Shown piece by piece: positions 1 to 7,871 of a stretch of DNA of 14,456 nt. Every line of letters begins with the position of its first letter. Positions within the stretch are counted from its first letter, which is position 1. Made by a program: the position numbers and the translations under genes. Below the pieces are notes generated by a model. It was not told the origin of the DNA. It did not search any database and saw nothing but the letters and a program-made list of their open reading frames with translations. Source of the stretch: Bdellovibrionales bacterium (GTDB lineage: Bacteria > Bdellovibrionota_G > JALEGL01 > JAGRAY01); NCBI GenBank assembly GCA_020434375.1, contig JAGRAY010000029.1:1-14456 (forward strand), given 5' to 3'.

Positions 1-24
1 CGTCGCTACGCTCCAAGTCGCCAT
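1..24 (-). CDS. Possible 5' end of a gene running off the left edge
   Basis: An ATG on the minus strand at 24-22 opens a frame that stays open to the window edge, giving only eight residues (MATWSVAT). It is preceded by GGAAG at 37-33, eight bases from the ATG, which is good Shine-Dalgarno geometry. Eight codons are too few to test for coding character or assign a family. It could be the next gene in the same direction after the AsmA-family gene, whose stop lies about 80 bases upstream, or chance. Confidence 0.22.
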
Positions 25-105
25 ACGTCAATCTTCCAAAATTTACGCAGTATCAACTAAAACTTAAAATACTATATTTCAATCGGCTGGCACAAAATCG
101 CAAAA

Positions 106-2604
106 TTAGAACAGCTTCTTAATTGCTTTTTTTAAGTCTTGTGGTGCCTTATCTTTAATTGCATTTTTTGTTTTATCAACAGCTTTTTCCTGAAGCTTAC
201 TTTTTTCTTGTTGAAGCTTAGCCTGTAGTCTATTTTCCAAATTCGCAGTCATTTTACTTTGATTGAGACCAAGCGCTGGAGAAACAATTTTCCCTGTTAA
301 TTCTAAAGGAACTTCAATTTTCGAATCAGGGTTCTCAAAAAGCAAACTCTCAAAACGATCAGGGATATGCTTCTTTACGCCTTTGGCCCACTTATTTGGC
401 AATTCCATATTTAAATCCATTTTCGTAGATCCATCTAATGCTTGCCATCCACTGACATCAAGGTGAAGGTCGTCATTTCCTAACTTCATATCCTTAATAT
501 TTAACTTTCCACCTTGTATCTCAAATGGTTGAAGCCAGTTCTTTAAAGCAACAGATTTTAAGCTAGGCGCATCTAAGAATGTCGATAACTTATTTTGAAT
601 CGGATGGTTTGATAATTTTGTTTCCTTTACGACGAGAGTTCCCTTTGAATTGAGCTTATCCATCTTTAGATTTAAGGCTTCATCTAACTCTCCCTGGAAA
701 GATATTTGAGTCGACAAATCCCCCGTTAAAAACCCCGCAAGATTGCCGTAACGATTAAGATTTTGCGCATAATCTAACAATGCCGCAGCTTTAATATCTT
801 TAAGGTCTAGATTCAAATCAAACTTTGGTTGTTTGATGTTTTTGAAATTTGCAATGCCAGAAAGTCGAACAGAGCCGTCAAACACATCTAAAGAAAACTG
901 CTTCAGGTTAAATATGCCATTTTGAAGGTAGGCATTGCCGACTACATTTTTTATATCCATTTTATTAAACTTGACTCTCGAAGCGTGAAGTTTAATTGTG
1001 CCATTTATTTTTTCAAGCATACCCAAATCTGTTTTTTCATTACTAGTAGCTTCTTTCTCACTAACCATAAGTTCATCTAAATTTAGGTTTTTGCTATTCA
1101 TCGACACTTCAAATGAAGCCATTTTTTTGGATTTCGAATCGATAAGTGCTTGATAATTTGACAACTGTCCACTCACTGCAAGGTCCGATTGCCCAAGATT
1201 CAGAGACAATTGACGAATAAGAACAAGTTGATCGTTTAGTGATGCTTTTACATTTAGATTTTTAACAGGTGGTAACTCAGTAGAGGCATCAGACACATTA
1301 ACCGATTTTAATTCGAGACTTCCAGATGCTTTTGGTTTGTCTGTGCTTCCCTTAATCGCAATATCTGCAGTGACTTGTCCGTTCATCTTCACTTGGCTAT
1401 TTTTGGGCTGCATAGCTTCGAACTCATTAAGATCTGCTGCCAATTTTGCGTCGATCATCATGTTTGGATTTTTCAAATATTGAGAAACCGAGCCTTGGAC
1501 CTTAAGTTTACTAGAACCTGAGTGTGCACTTATGTTTTTAATCAATGCTACAAGAGGATTGACATCAATTTGAATTTCAATATCTTCGATAGGTTTTGGG
1601 AGATTCGGATATACAAGTCGTCCTTTTTTGAGCGAAAATGCTAGCTGATAATCAAGAGATTTACCTAATTGCTCAACAACATCATGACTCTTAGCGATAG
1701 CTCCCTTAAAAACTGCATTTAAACTGATGATTCCGTCTGACGAGACACCTTCTACTTGCGGGAACATCTTGGCTGGAAGATAAGCCATAATATCTTTGAC
1801 ACTAGTAGGACCTCCCCTTAACAAAAGATCCATCTCGACATTATCTTTTGTAGCATTCTTGATCGAACCAATAAGTTCAACGGGCAACTCTCCCAAATGG
1901 ACGATCCCTTTCTCAATTTTCAAAAAATCACTTTTTTGATCATATGTTAATCGCTTTTCTAAAGAGAATGAAAGCCCCTGTCCAATAGATCCCCCGGGTA
2001 TGGCAATCGAAATTTTTCCTATGGTTAACTTTCCATCAAGATTAATCAGACTCTCTCGACTGACTTTAGCCGCCAAGGTCTCATTGATTTCAACAAGACT
2101 TATCAGTGAATTTCCTTGAAGATCAAAAACATGAACTTCTCCACTCACAATCTTAAATTTGTCGAGTGACAGTGATACACTCGATGATTCTTTCTCAGAG
2201 TTTTTCAGAGGCGAAGGGCTCTCTGCTGGTTCGTTCGCCACCTCACTTTGGACCATCTTGATGACAGGCTTATCAATGAGAATATAGTCAATTGCGACCT
2301 CTTTTTTGATTAGTGGTAGAATTTTTAGGCCTACCGAAAATTCGTCAATGGAAATATAAGGTATGGAAGACTTGGATGTCTCTGTCCCCATTTGAATTTC
2401 ACGAAGTGAAACGCCTACCGGAAACAATTTGATTCCGAGGGACTTTATGGTCACAGGCACGCCAAGACTCTCTGAAGCTTTAGCTTCTGCCATTTTTCTA
2501 AGTTTTTCGGTTGGCAGCAAAAGGGAAACAACTATGATAAACAGTAGAAGCGCTCCCAGCAAGCTCGAAGCTATGATCATTGTTTTCTTGAATTTCGCTT
2601 TCAC
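106..2604 (-). CDS. AsmA-family inner-membrane-anchored periplasmic protein
   Basis: An 832-residue protein with one N-terminal membrane helix (about residues 9-30) followed by the typical AsmA opening (about 39-73, with the GVPVTIKSLGIKLFPVGVSL segment) and a long body of repeated beta-strand segments. A conserved AsmA C-terminal region lies at about 575-750. The last 50 residues form a Lys/Gln-rich, probably helical tail ending in KKLF. Members of this family (AsmA, TamB, YhdP, YdbH) are anchored in the inner membrane and, in well-studied cases, act as periplasmic bridges carrying phospholipids to the outer membrane; which lipid this one handles cannot be told. The start is a GTG at 2604, chosen because AAGGGG at 2617-2612 sits seven bases upstream. 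It is the last clear gene of the minus-strand run, about 50 bases after the two-helix protein. Family assignment is firm; role is inferred. Confidence 0.88.
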   Translation of the reverse strand: MKAKFKKTMIIASSLLGALLLFIIVVSLLLPTEKLRKMAEAKASESLGVPVTIKSLGIKLFPVGVSLREIQMGTETSKSSIPYISIDEFSVGLKILPLIKKEVAIDYILIDKPVIKMVQSEVANEPAESPSPLKNSEKESSSVSLSLDKFKIVSGEVHVFDLQGNSLISLVEINETLAAKVSRESLINLDGKLTIGKISIAIPGGSIGQGLSFSLEKRLTYDQKSDFLKIEKGIVHLGELPVELIGSIKNATKDNVEMDLLLRGGPTSVKDIMAYLPAKMFPQVEGVSSDGIISLNAVFKGAIAKSHDVVEQLGKSLDYQLAFSLKKGRLVYPNLPKPIEDIEIQIDVNPLVALIKNISAHSGSSKLKVQGSVSQYLKNPNMMIDAKLAADLNEFEAMQPKNSQVKMNGQVTADIAIKGSTDKPKASGSLELKSVNVSDASTELPPVKNLNVKASLNDQLVLIRQLSLNLGQSDLAVSGQLSNYQALIDSKSKKMASFEVSMNSKNLNLDELMVSEKEATSNEKTDLGMLEKINGTIKLHASRVKFNKMDIKNVVGNAYLQNGIFNLKQFSLDVFDGSVRLSGIANFKNIKQPKFDLNLDLKDIKAAALLDYAQNLNRYGNLAGFLTGDLSTQISFQGELDEALNLKMDKLNSKGTLVVKETKLSNHPIQNKLSTFLDAPSLKSVALKNWLQPFEIQGGKLNIKDMKLGNDDLHLDVSGWQALDGSTKMDLNMELPNKWAKGVKKHIPDRFESLLFENPDSKIEVPLELTGKIVSPALGLNQSKMTANLENRLQAKLQQEKSKLQEKAVDKTKNAIKDKAPQDLKKAIKKLF

Positions 2605-2611
2605 AAGTTGA

Positions 2612-2617
2612 CCCCTT
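2612..2617 (-). promoter_or_regulatory. Ribosome binding site deciding the GTG start of the AsmA-family gene
   Basis: AAGGGG on the minus strand, seven bases before the GTG at 2604-2602. It is one of the clearest Shine-Dalgarno sequences in the window and supports a GTG start over the internal ATG at codon 9. Confidence 0.6.
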
Positions 2618-2654
2618 ATACTTTAAATGGTTGTTTTTTGTTAAAAATTCACAC

Positions 2655-3035
2655 TTATTCGCTCTTTTTATTCATTTCATTTTTGATAACCGCATTTCTT
2701 TGTTGCATATCAAACAAAAACAAACCAAAAGCCAAAAACAACATGCATAGCGTCATAAAAACTAAAAAGACGATGAAATATTCATATTTGAATATAATAA
2801 ATCTTAGTGCGGGCTGAACGCGAGAATCGAGACCCATATTGTGAAGCTCCCAAAGTACCTCGCCGCTTGTGACTAAATACGAATGAAAACAAAGAGTGTA
2901 GACACCCATCAAACAAACCAAAATGATCCCGTATAGACGAAAGGCTAATTTAGATTGCCCAGAATACGATGGCGACGATACGTCTCGAACAATAACTCGC
3001 TGATATCCAGTTTTAAATCTTTTAATCCAACTCAT
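2655..3035 (-). CDS. Two-helix membrane protein of unknown function
   Basis: A 126-residue protein I do not recognise. It has a basic N-terminus (residues 1-30, several Lys/Arg), a hydrophobic segment at about 33-54, a loop of about 30 residues containing VTSGEVLWELHNMGLDSRV, a second strongly hydrophobic segment at about 86-108, and a polar, charged tail. With the positive-inside rule this suggests both ends in the cytoplasm and a short periplasmic loop. The ATG is nine bases after the stop of the ZIP transporter gene and the gene ends about 50 bases before the AsmA-family gene, so it is almost certainly co-transcribed with them. The two-helix layout with a short periplasmic loop could be a small sensor or a helper subunit of a membrane complex, but no motif supports either. 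Coding status is supported by position, length and consistent topology. Confidence 0.7.
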   Translation of the reverse strand: MSWIKRFKTGYQRVIVRDVSSPSYSGQSKLAFRLYGIILVCLMGVYTLCFHSYLVTSGEVLWELHNMGLDSRVQPALRFIIFKYEYFIVFLVFMTLCMLFLAFGLFLFDMQQRNAVIKNEMNKKSE

Positions 3036-3044
3036 GATACTTAA

Positions 3045-3809
3045 CTAATCAAATACTACCCTTATACCCAAAAGAACCCCTGTACCAGCTACAAAAGCCA
3101 AAAAATGAACAATGCTATGAGACAAGCGTTCATGCCTATTAATTTCTGGAACAAGATCGACCGTAGCTAAGTAAATGAAATTACCCGCAGAAAACGGCAA
3201 AAAATAAATAATATCAATGTGAAATGAAAGTGCGAAAGCCACGAATCCACCTAGCAAAAATGTTAAACCAGAGAGGAAATTAAAAAACAAAGCTTTTCTT
3301 TTTGTCCAACCAGTGTGAACTAGTACTCCAAAATCACCTAATTCTTGAGGAATCTCATGTAAAGCTTCACTGAGCCAGGTAATCAATCCGATTTTAGGGC
3401 TAACCATAAAGCTTGCACCCACGGCAACACCTCCGATAAAGTTATGAATGGAATCGGAAACCATAATCATCGCACGGAGAACTTTACGGTGCGTGTGATG
3501 CTCACTTGGGGCCTCATGACAGTGATGCCAAAACAAAAACTGCTCAAGAATAAAAAAGCTCAAAAACCCCAGGAACACTAGAACAAACGTCAACAGGGTG
3601 TTGTTGATAGTTTCTATGCTTTCAGGAATCAAATGGAAAAATGATGCCCCCAAAAGAGACCCTGCTGACAATGCAACCAGAGGTTTTAGGATTTTTTTAA
3701 AGTATCGGTCCGAAAGAAAAAAAGTACTGGCACCAATCAGAGAAATTGAACTCATCATCAAGCTGCTGACAGTAATTAAAGTCAACGGATGTTCCAAAAG
3801 CCATTCCAT
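3045..3809 (-). CDS. ZIP-family divalent metal transporter
   Basis: A 254-residue inner-membrane protein with about eight hydrophobic segments. The metal-site signatures of the ZIP (Zrt/Irt-like) family are present: DSIHNFIGGVAVG at about 119-131 in helix 4 and EALHEIPQELGDF at about 148-160 in helix 5, giving His122, Asn123, His151, Glu152 and Glu156 as likely ligands. A His-rich loop lies between helices 3 and 4 (His95, His96, His98, His104, His105, His107), a common metal-sensing or buffering element in this family. ZIP proteins move zinc, iron or other divalent metals into the cytoplasm; the HNxxGG form of helix 4 is typical of ZupT/GufA-like bacterial members. It lies 41 bases after the DUF3047 gene and nine bases before the two-helix gene. 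How metal uptake relates to the envelope genes around it is unclear, and co-transcription may be incidental. Confidence 0.92.
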   Translation of the reverse strand: MEWLLEHPLTLITVSSLMMSSISLIGASTFFLSDRYFKKILKPLVALSAGSLLGASFFHLIPESIETINNTLLTFVLVFLGFLSFFILEQFLFWHHCHEAPSEHHTHRKVLRAMIMVSDSIHNFIGGVAVGASFMVSPKIGLITWLSEALHEIPQELGDFGVLVHTGWTKRKALFFNFLSGLTFLLGGFVAFALSFHIDIIYFLPFSAGNFIYLATVDLVPEINRHERLSHSIVHFLAFVAGTGVLLGIRVVFD

Positions 3810-3850
3810 GAGGTTCTTGTAGCTGTTCGCTTATGTTTTGGGAATAACTT

Positions 3851-4507
3851 TTATTGCTTTTTCTCTATATCTGCCGCGATAAAATCATCGTAATCGGCTT
3901 TTGCAACGCTTTTCGTTTGGTCACTATCCGAAAGCAAGCCTATACCAGTAGCTATCCTTGGAGGTGCCTTTCCAAAACTTTTATGAAAATCTCGAGCTAT
4001 ATTGACATTCTCAGTTTGCCATTCTCCAAGTGGTCCACCCGACTCCAACACAATCGTACGAGTTCTCCAGGTAAATTGCTTCGAAACCGGTAACCATGCT
4101 TGCTTAGGTGCCGTACTACTCCAAACGTATTTCAGAATGTAGTTAAAAAATCCTTTCTTAAAATACACGTAAACAGCTGCACCCGAATCTCTAAATCCAC
4201 TTTTCCCTTCGTGGCCCCGTGTAGGTAAAATCCATACTCTCCAACGCCACGATAAATAAGGTGTTTTTTCAAGATCAATCGCAATTTTTTTTGCAGCAAT
4301 ATTTCCATCTAAAGTAGGTTCTGTTTTAGCTCTCAAAAAATGATTGTCGCCTTCATTGGTAATGAAGTACTCGGGATGATCCCCATTCATTCGATGTCGG
4401 GTATTCCAAGAAAAACTTCCATGCTCAAAGTTTTCCAAAATCTGATCTGCAAACGCGTGGCTAACGAAGCTTATCAAAACTATGATGACTAAGCGGCAGA
4501 TTTGCAT
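3851..4507 (-). CDS. Periplasmic DUF3047 family protein
   Basis: A 218-residue protein with a clear Sec signal peptide (residues 1-20, cleavage expected after SHAFA). The mature part shows the hallmarks I associate with DUF3047: LSWRWRV at 85-91, an acid- and glycine-rich stretch leading into a core strand AAVYVYF (110-116), and a later GEWQTENVNIARDF segment (161-174). The fold is probably a beta-sandwich resembling carbohydrate-binding modules; no function is established for the family and I see no catalytic motif. Its ATG lies inside the end of the MMPL gene (19-base overlap), so it is translationally coupled to that exporter. A periplasmic partner for the exporter or a binder of its cargo is a fair guess, not shown. 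Confidence 0.82.
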   Translation of the reverse strand: MQICRLVIIVLISFVSHAFADQILENFEHGSFSWNTRHRMNGDHPEYFITNEGDNHFLRAKTEPTLDGNIAAKKIAIDLEKTPYLSWRWRVWILPTRGHEGKSGFRDSGAAVYVYFKKGFFNYILKYVWSSTAPKQAWLPVSKQFTWRTRTIVLESGGPLGEWQTENVNIARDFHKSFGKAPPRIATGIGLLSDSDQTKSVAKADYDDFIAADIEKKQ

Positions 4508-6930
4508 CTTCTTTTAAATTGTAAATGAATTAGGGCCGGGATCAACAATATCGAAACGAATAATGCAGAAACTTCAGCCGATAATGCGACCTGCCCAAAC
4601 GACTGAACAGCTAAGTTGTGAGCAAAAAGAAGGGAGCCATAACCAATCATTGTTGTCATCGAACAGGCCCAGGCACTCTCTGCACCTTGGCAGAACTCCG
4701 CAAATCCAAATTTTCTCAAATGCTCGGACATATTGGTGGCATAGTCAATAGAGATACCAAGCGCGAGAGGAAGAGCTACAAAATTGAAAAAATTAATCTT
4801 AACACTAAATATAGAAAGAATACCCATCAACAAAACAAACCCCGCGAAAAGACCTGTAATAACTGGCCAAGATGCCGACCAGCGCCGAAGAGATATCGCT
4901 ATGATTGCAACTACGATTAAAAATGCAAAAACAATAATTCCAGGACCCTCTTCGTCTAGAAATCTTAAAAGATCAGCCAGAATGAGTGCCTCACCAGCAG
5001 CCATAAATTTTTTCCCGCTTGAAAGCTCAATCGTTCCGACTTCGTTTGAAAACTGCTCCAACGACTCTTTGTTCGAAAGTATATTACCTTTCTTAGGCGA
5101 AACAAACACTAACTTGCCAATCTCGCCGGATTTTTCAGTAAATGGTTCCAGTAAACGAGAAGGCAAGTCTTGTAGGATTAACACTTCGTTTGATATTTTA
5201 GATTTCCATTTCAAAATTTCTTCCTGTTTGGATTGCTCTAAAAACTTAAATGACGAATCCTCAGTTTTATTTTTGATCTGAGCGATAAGATCTATTTTTT
5301 TTGATTGCTCTTTTGGGAGTAATTCGTGCACATTCATGCAGGTGCCTACTTTTGACTCTAGGCGTTTTGATTGCTTCTCAAGAGCCTCACAAACTTCGAT
5401 AGCTTCGCTTGGTTGGTCTACCAACACCGCAACGGGTGTCATGGACCGATTGAAAATTGTGCTCACTCTTTTTTCTAAAGCCTCTGTTCCTGTTTTAAGA
5501 CTTTTTTGATTTCTCAACTTGGAAAGATTCAGTTCTTTAGCATTAGGTAAATAAGCTAGCAGCAGACCAAATGATACCAAGGATAACAGTGCTGTACCCA
5601 CAACAAACCATGTTGCATGTTGCTGTATCTTCTCTCCGAGTATCTCAAAAATAGGGAATTCAAATCTATGTTTTACGCGAAGCCATGATCGTTGATGTAA
5701 AAATATGAGAAGGGGCGGCAAAACAAAGAAATATCCTAGCCAACAAAAAAGCACACCAATCGAACCCATCCATGCAAACTGGCTTAGACCTCTATTGTCA
5801 GAAAGAAATAAGGCGAAGAATACAGCCCCAGTGGTTAGAAAAGCCACAAACGTTCCCAAAACAGTGGACTCCATAGCTTGACGAATGGAGCACAACATGT
5901 CTTTGCTTTGTATCGCGATTTTCTGAAAGCGTGTTAGCGTAATAATACCATAATTGATACCTGTACCAGCGATAAGAGATGTCAGAAAAGCAGACTGAGA
6001 ATTTACCTCTTTAAAAAAAATTGCAAAAAAGCCTAGCCCCCATATTAAAGACATCGACAGAGATATTACTAATACGGCGACAATCCAGACGTTTCGAAAG
6101 AAGATAATCAAAAACAACAGAATGAGTACAAGGCAAAGTGCCAATGTTGAAAAAATATCATTGAATACTGTATCGTACTCTTCTAAAGTTGATTTAACAT
6201 TACCACAAAGACCCACTTTGAGATCTCCGTAATTTCGCGAAGACATCGTCCTATCAATCAAACCTTGAATAGTTTCCACAAATTTGCGGGTATGACTAAT
6301 ATTGAACTGTGTTCCCTTGGGTTTAATTATTACAACGAGAAGCTTACCGCCAGGAAGACCAAGATAGCCCTCGTGCATTTTAAAAAATGGTTTTTTTACG
6401 GCATTTAACTTGGCTTTCCAGTTCTCCCAGTCAATATCTTTCTCATCATCATCGGATAAGTCGACCCACAAAGGATTAGCACGAGTTTTTGCATTTTCAA
6501 TTTCTTTATCAATAACTCTTTTAACTTCTTCCAAATCTTCAACTGTAGCGTACATCATGGCATGAGATGAAAAGAACTTATCAACTTCCTTTCCTTCATA
6601 CTCAATCGAACGAATATCACTTAAATTGCTAGTCTCAAGTGCTCGAACCAAATCGTCCACAAACATTCGATTATTCTCAAAGTTATTTCCTTCAACCGCA
6701 ACAACAAGAGAACCTACGCCTCCTACGCGCTTCATCGCGTTTTTAAGTGCTTTCACGCTTGTGTAAGATTCTGGCAAAAGATCTATAAAATCCGTAGTGA
6801 GTCCTAAATGCGAAAGTGAAAATCCTGCAAACAATGTTATGAGTCCAAAAAATAAAAGAAGTCTCGAAGGCTGGCGATTAGCCCAAAAAAAATATCGAAC
6901 AACCGCTTTTCGTAGAAACAATCTAAGCAT
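4489..6930 (-). CDS. MMPL/RND-family lipid or hydrophobic-compound exporter
   Basis: An 813-residue inner-membrane protein with the doubled RND layout: one N-terminal helix (about 22-42), a large periplasmic domain (about 45-255), a block of five or six helices (about 258-412), a further helix (about 440-460), a second periplasmic domain and a second helix block near the C-terminus. It matches the MMPL branch (MmpL and HpnN relatives), which export lipids such as hopanoids, trehalose mycolates and glycolipids using the proton gradient. The second half carries the expected Asp-Tyr pair (ALGISIDYATN, Asp729-Tyr730), but in the first half the Asp is replaced by Asn (GTGINYG, Asn326-Tyr327). I place the start at 6930, not at the upstream in-frame ATG at 7014: MLRLFLRK is a natural start, and it overlaps the PAP2 gene end by only eight bases. 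Substrate unknown; HpnN-like hopanoid export is one possibility. Confidence 0.9.
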   Translation of the reverse strand: MLRLFLRKAVVRYFFWANRQPSRLLLFFGLITLFAGFSLSHLGLTTDFIDLLPESYTSVKALKNAMKRVGGVGSLVVAVEGNNFENNRMFVDDLVRALETSNLSDIRSIEYEGKEVDKFFSSHAMMYATVEDLEEVKRVIDKEIENAKTRANPLWVDLSDDDEKDIDWENWKAKLNAVKKPFFKMHEGYLGLPGGKLLVVIIKPKGTQFNISHTRKFVETIQGLIDRTMSSRNYGDLKVGLCGNVKSTLEEYDTVFNDIFSTLALCLVLILLFLIIFFRNVWIVAVLVISLSMSLIWGLGFFAIFFKEVNSQSAFLTSLIAGTGINYGIITLTRFQKIAIQSKDMLCSIRQAMESTVLGTFVAFLTTGAVFFALFLSDNRGLSQFAWMGSIGVLFCWLGYFFVLPPLLIFLHQRSWLRVKHRFEFPIFEILGEKIQQHATWFVVGTALLSLVSFGLLLAYLPNAKELNLSKLRNQKSLKTGTEALEKRVSTIFNRSMTPVAVLVDQPSEAIEVCEALEKQSKRLESKVGTCMNVHELLPKEQSKKIDLIAQIKNKTEDSSFKFLEQSKQEEILKWKSKISNEVLILQDLPSRLLEPFTEKSGEIGKLVFVSPKKGNILSNKESLEQFSNEVGTIELSSGKKFMAAGEALILADLLRFLDEEGPGIIVFAFLIVVAIIAISLRRWSASWPVITGLFAGFVLLMGILSIFSVKINFFNFVALPLALGISIDYATNMSEHLRKFGFAEFCQGAESAWACSMTTMIGYGSLLFAHNLAVQSFGQVALSAEVSALFVSILLIPALIHLQFKRRCKSAA

Positions 6931-7870
6931 TTTCAACTTGATCCCATTGTTTCCATTTTCGATAGATCCAATTTGCCGAAACAAAAGCAGTCCATCCAAG
7001 AATCCATCCGGCAATTAAATCTACGAACCAATGATGTCGCAAATAAATTGTCGCAATCCAAATGCTTACTGCAATCCATCCATTTATGCACAAAAGAACC
7101 TTTTTGTTCCAAAAGTGTCCATAGCGATACGCATGCAAGACCGATAGAAAAGAAAGTGCAGTATGTAAACTTGGAAAAGACGAATGATGCATCACGTGTT
7201 CACTTGAATCCATAGCGTTTTGAGTAAAATCATAAAAACCAAACAAACCTTTTAAAACTTGAGGATCAAACGTCAGCCCCTCAAAAAAACGCGGAGGACC
7301 AGCTGGGAAAATAAGATATAGGAAATAACCTGTATACATACAAAGAACGCAACTTAACGCAAGCTCTCTAAATTCGGCCCTTTGACCTTTGGCATACAAA
7401 AAACCTGCGACAAACATTGGCATAAAAAAATACAACATATACATGAATGCAAAATAATCCGTCCAAAATGGATGAATAAACTTTTGTATCCAAATGACAG
7501 GTTCGAATCCAAATATCCATAAATCCCACTGGTAAAGAGTGGCGTCAATCGAAGTAGGCCTAATAATACCTGTGTACTCTCGAAGGGTTTCGTATACACC
7601 TACCAAATAGATAAGTGGCAGCCAATCTCGCAGTATTCGCGTAACTTTTGAAACAAACGAGGTTCGATAGACTGTTGTACTGATGTGTTCCTTAATGTGA
7701 TGAATAGAAGCTAAGCCCAACAGAAAAATAGTTGCGATTGACGGAAGAACCGTAGAGCCTTGTACGAAATGAACACGAACACCATAAAATAGCATTGTTG
7801 TAATCCATATGATGGTGAAAAGAATTAGAGCTGTGATATCGGGCCCTAAAAAGATCAAACACTTTTTCAT
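6923..7870 (-). CDS. PAP2_3 (Aur1/Ipt1-like) membrane phosphatase or phosphotransferase
   Basis: A 315-residue integral membrane protein with six or more helices and the PAP2 active-site signatures in its second half: FPSLHT at 232-237 (catalytic His236) and YLRHHWFVDLIAG at 276-288 (His280 and Asp284). FPAGPPRF at 188-195 is also typical of the Aur1-like PAP2_3 branch. The Arg found six residues before the last His in ordinary PAP2 enzymes is Thr274 here, which I believe is usual for the Aur1-like branch. Such enzymes either remove phosphate from lipids or transfer a phospho-head group (fungal Aur1 makes inositol phosphorylceramide). The ATG at 7870 is one base after the Wzi gene stop; an in-frame GTG at 7882 is an alternative start adding four residues. 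No strong ribosome site is visible, so coupling to Wzi is likely. Its tail overlaps the exporter start by eight bases. Confidence 0.85.
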   Translation of the reverse strand: MKKCLIFLGPDITALILFTIIWITTMLFYGVRVHFVQGSTVLPSIATIFLLGLASIHHIKEHISTTVYRTSFVSKVTRILRDWLPLIYLVGVYETLREYTGIIRPTSIDATLYQWDLWIFGFEPVIWIQKFIHPFWTDYFAFMYMLYFFMPMFVAGFLYAKGQRAEFRELALSCVLCMYTGYFLYLIFPAGPPRFFEGLTFDPQVLKGLFGFYDFTQNAMDSSEHVMHHSSFPSLHTALSFLSVLHAYRYGHFWNKKVLLCINGWIAVSIWIATIYLRHHWFVDLIAGWILGWTAFVSANWIYRKWKQWDQVENA

Positions 7871-7871
7871 T

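Noticed and set aside
25..105. Possible terminator or promoter after the AsmA-family gene
   Set aside because: The stretch is AT-rich, but I find no GC stem with a T-run and only poor -35/-10 matches.
6931..7014. A 28-codon N-terminal extension of the MMPL exporter
   Set aside because: It lies entirely inside the PAP2_3 coding region and adds polar residues ahead of a natural start; the ATG at 6930 gives the usual short overlap.
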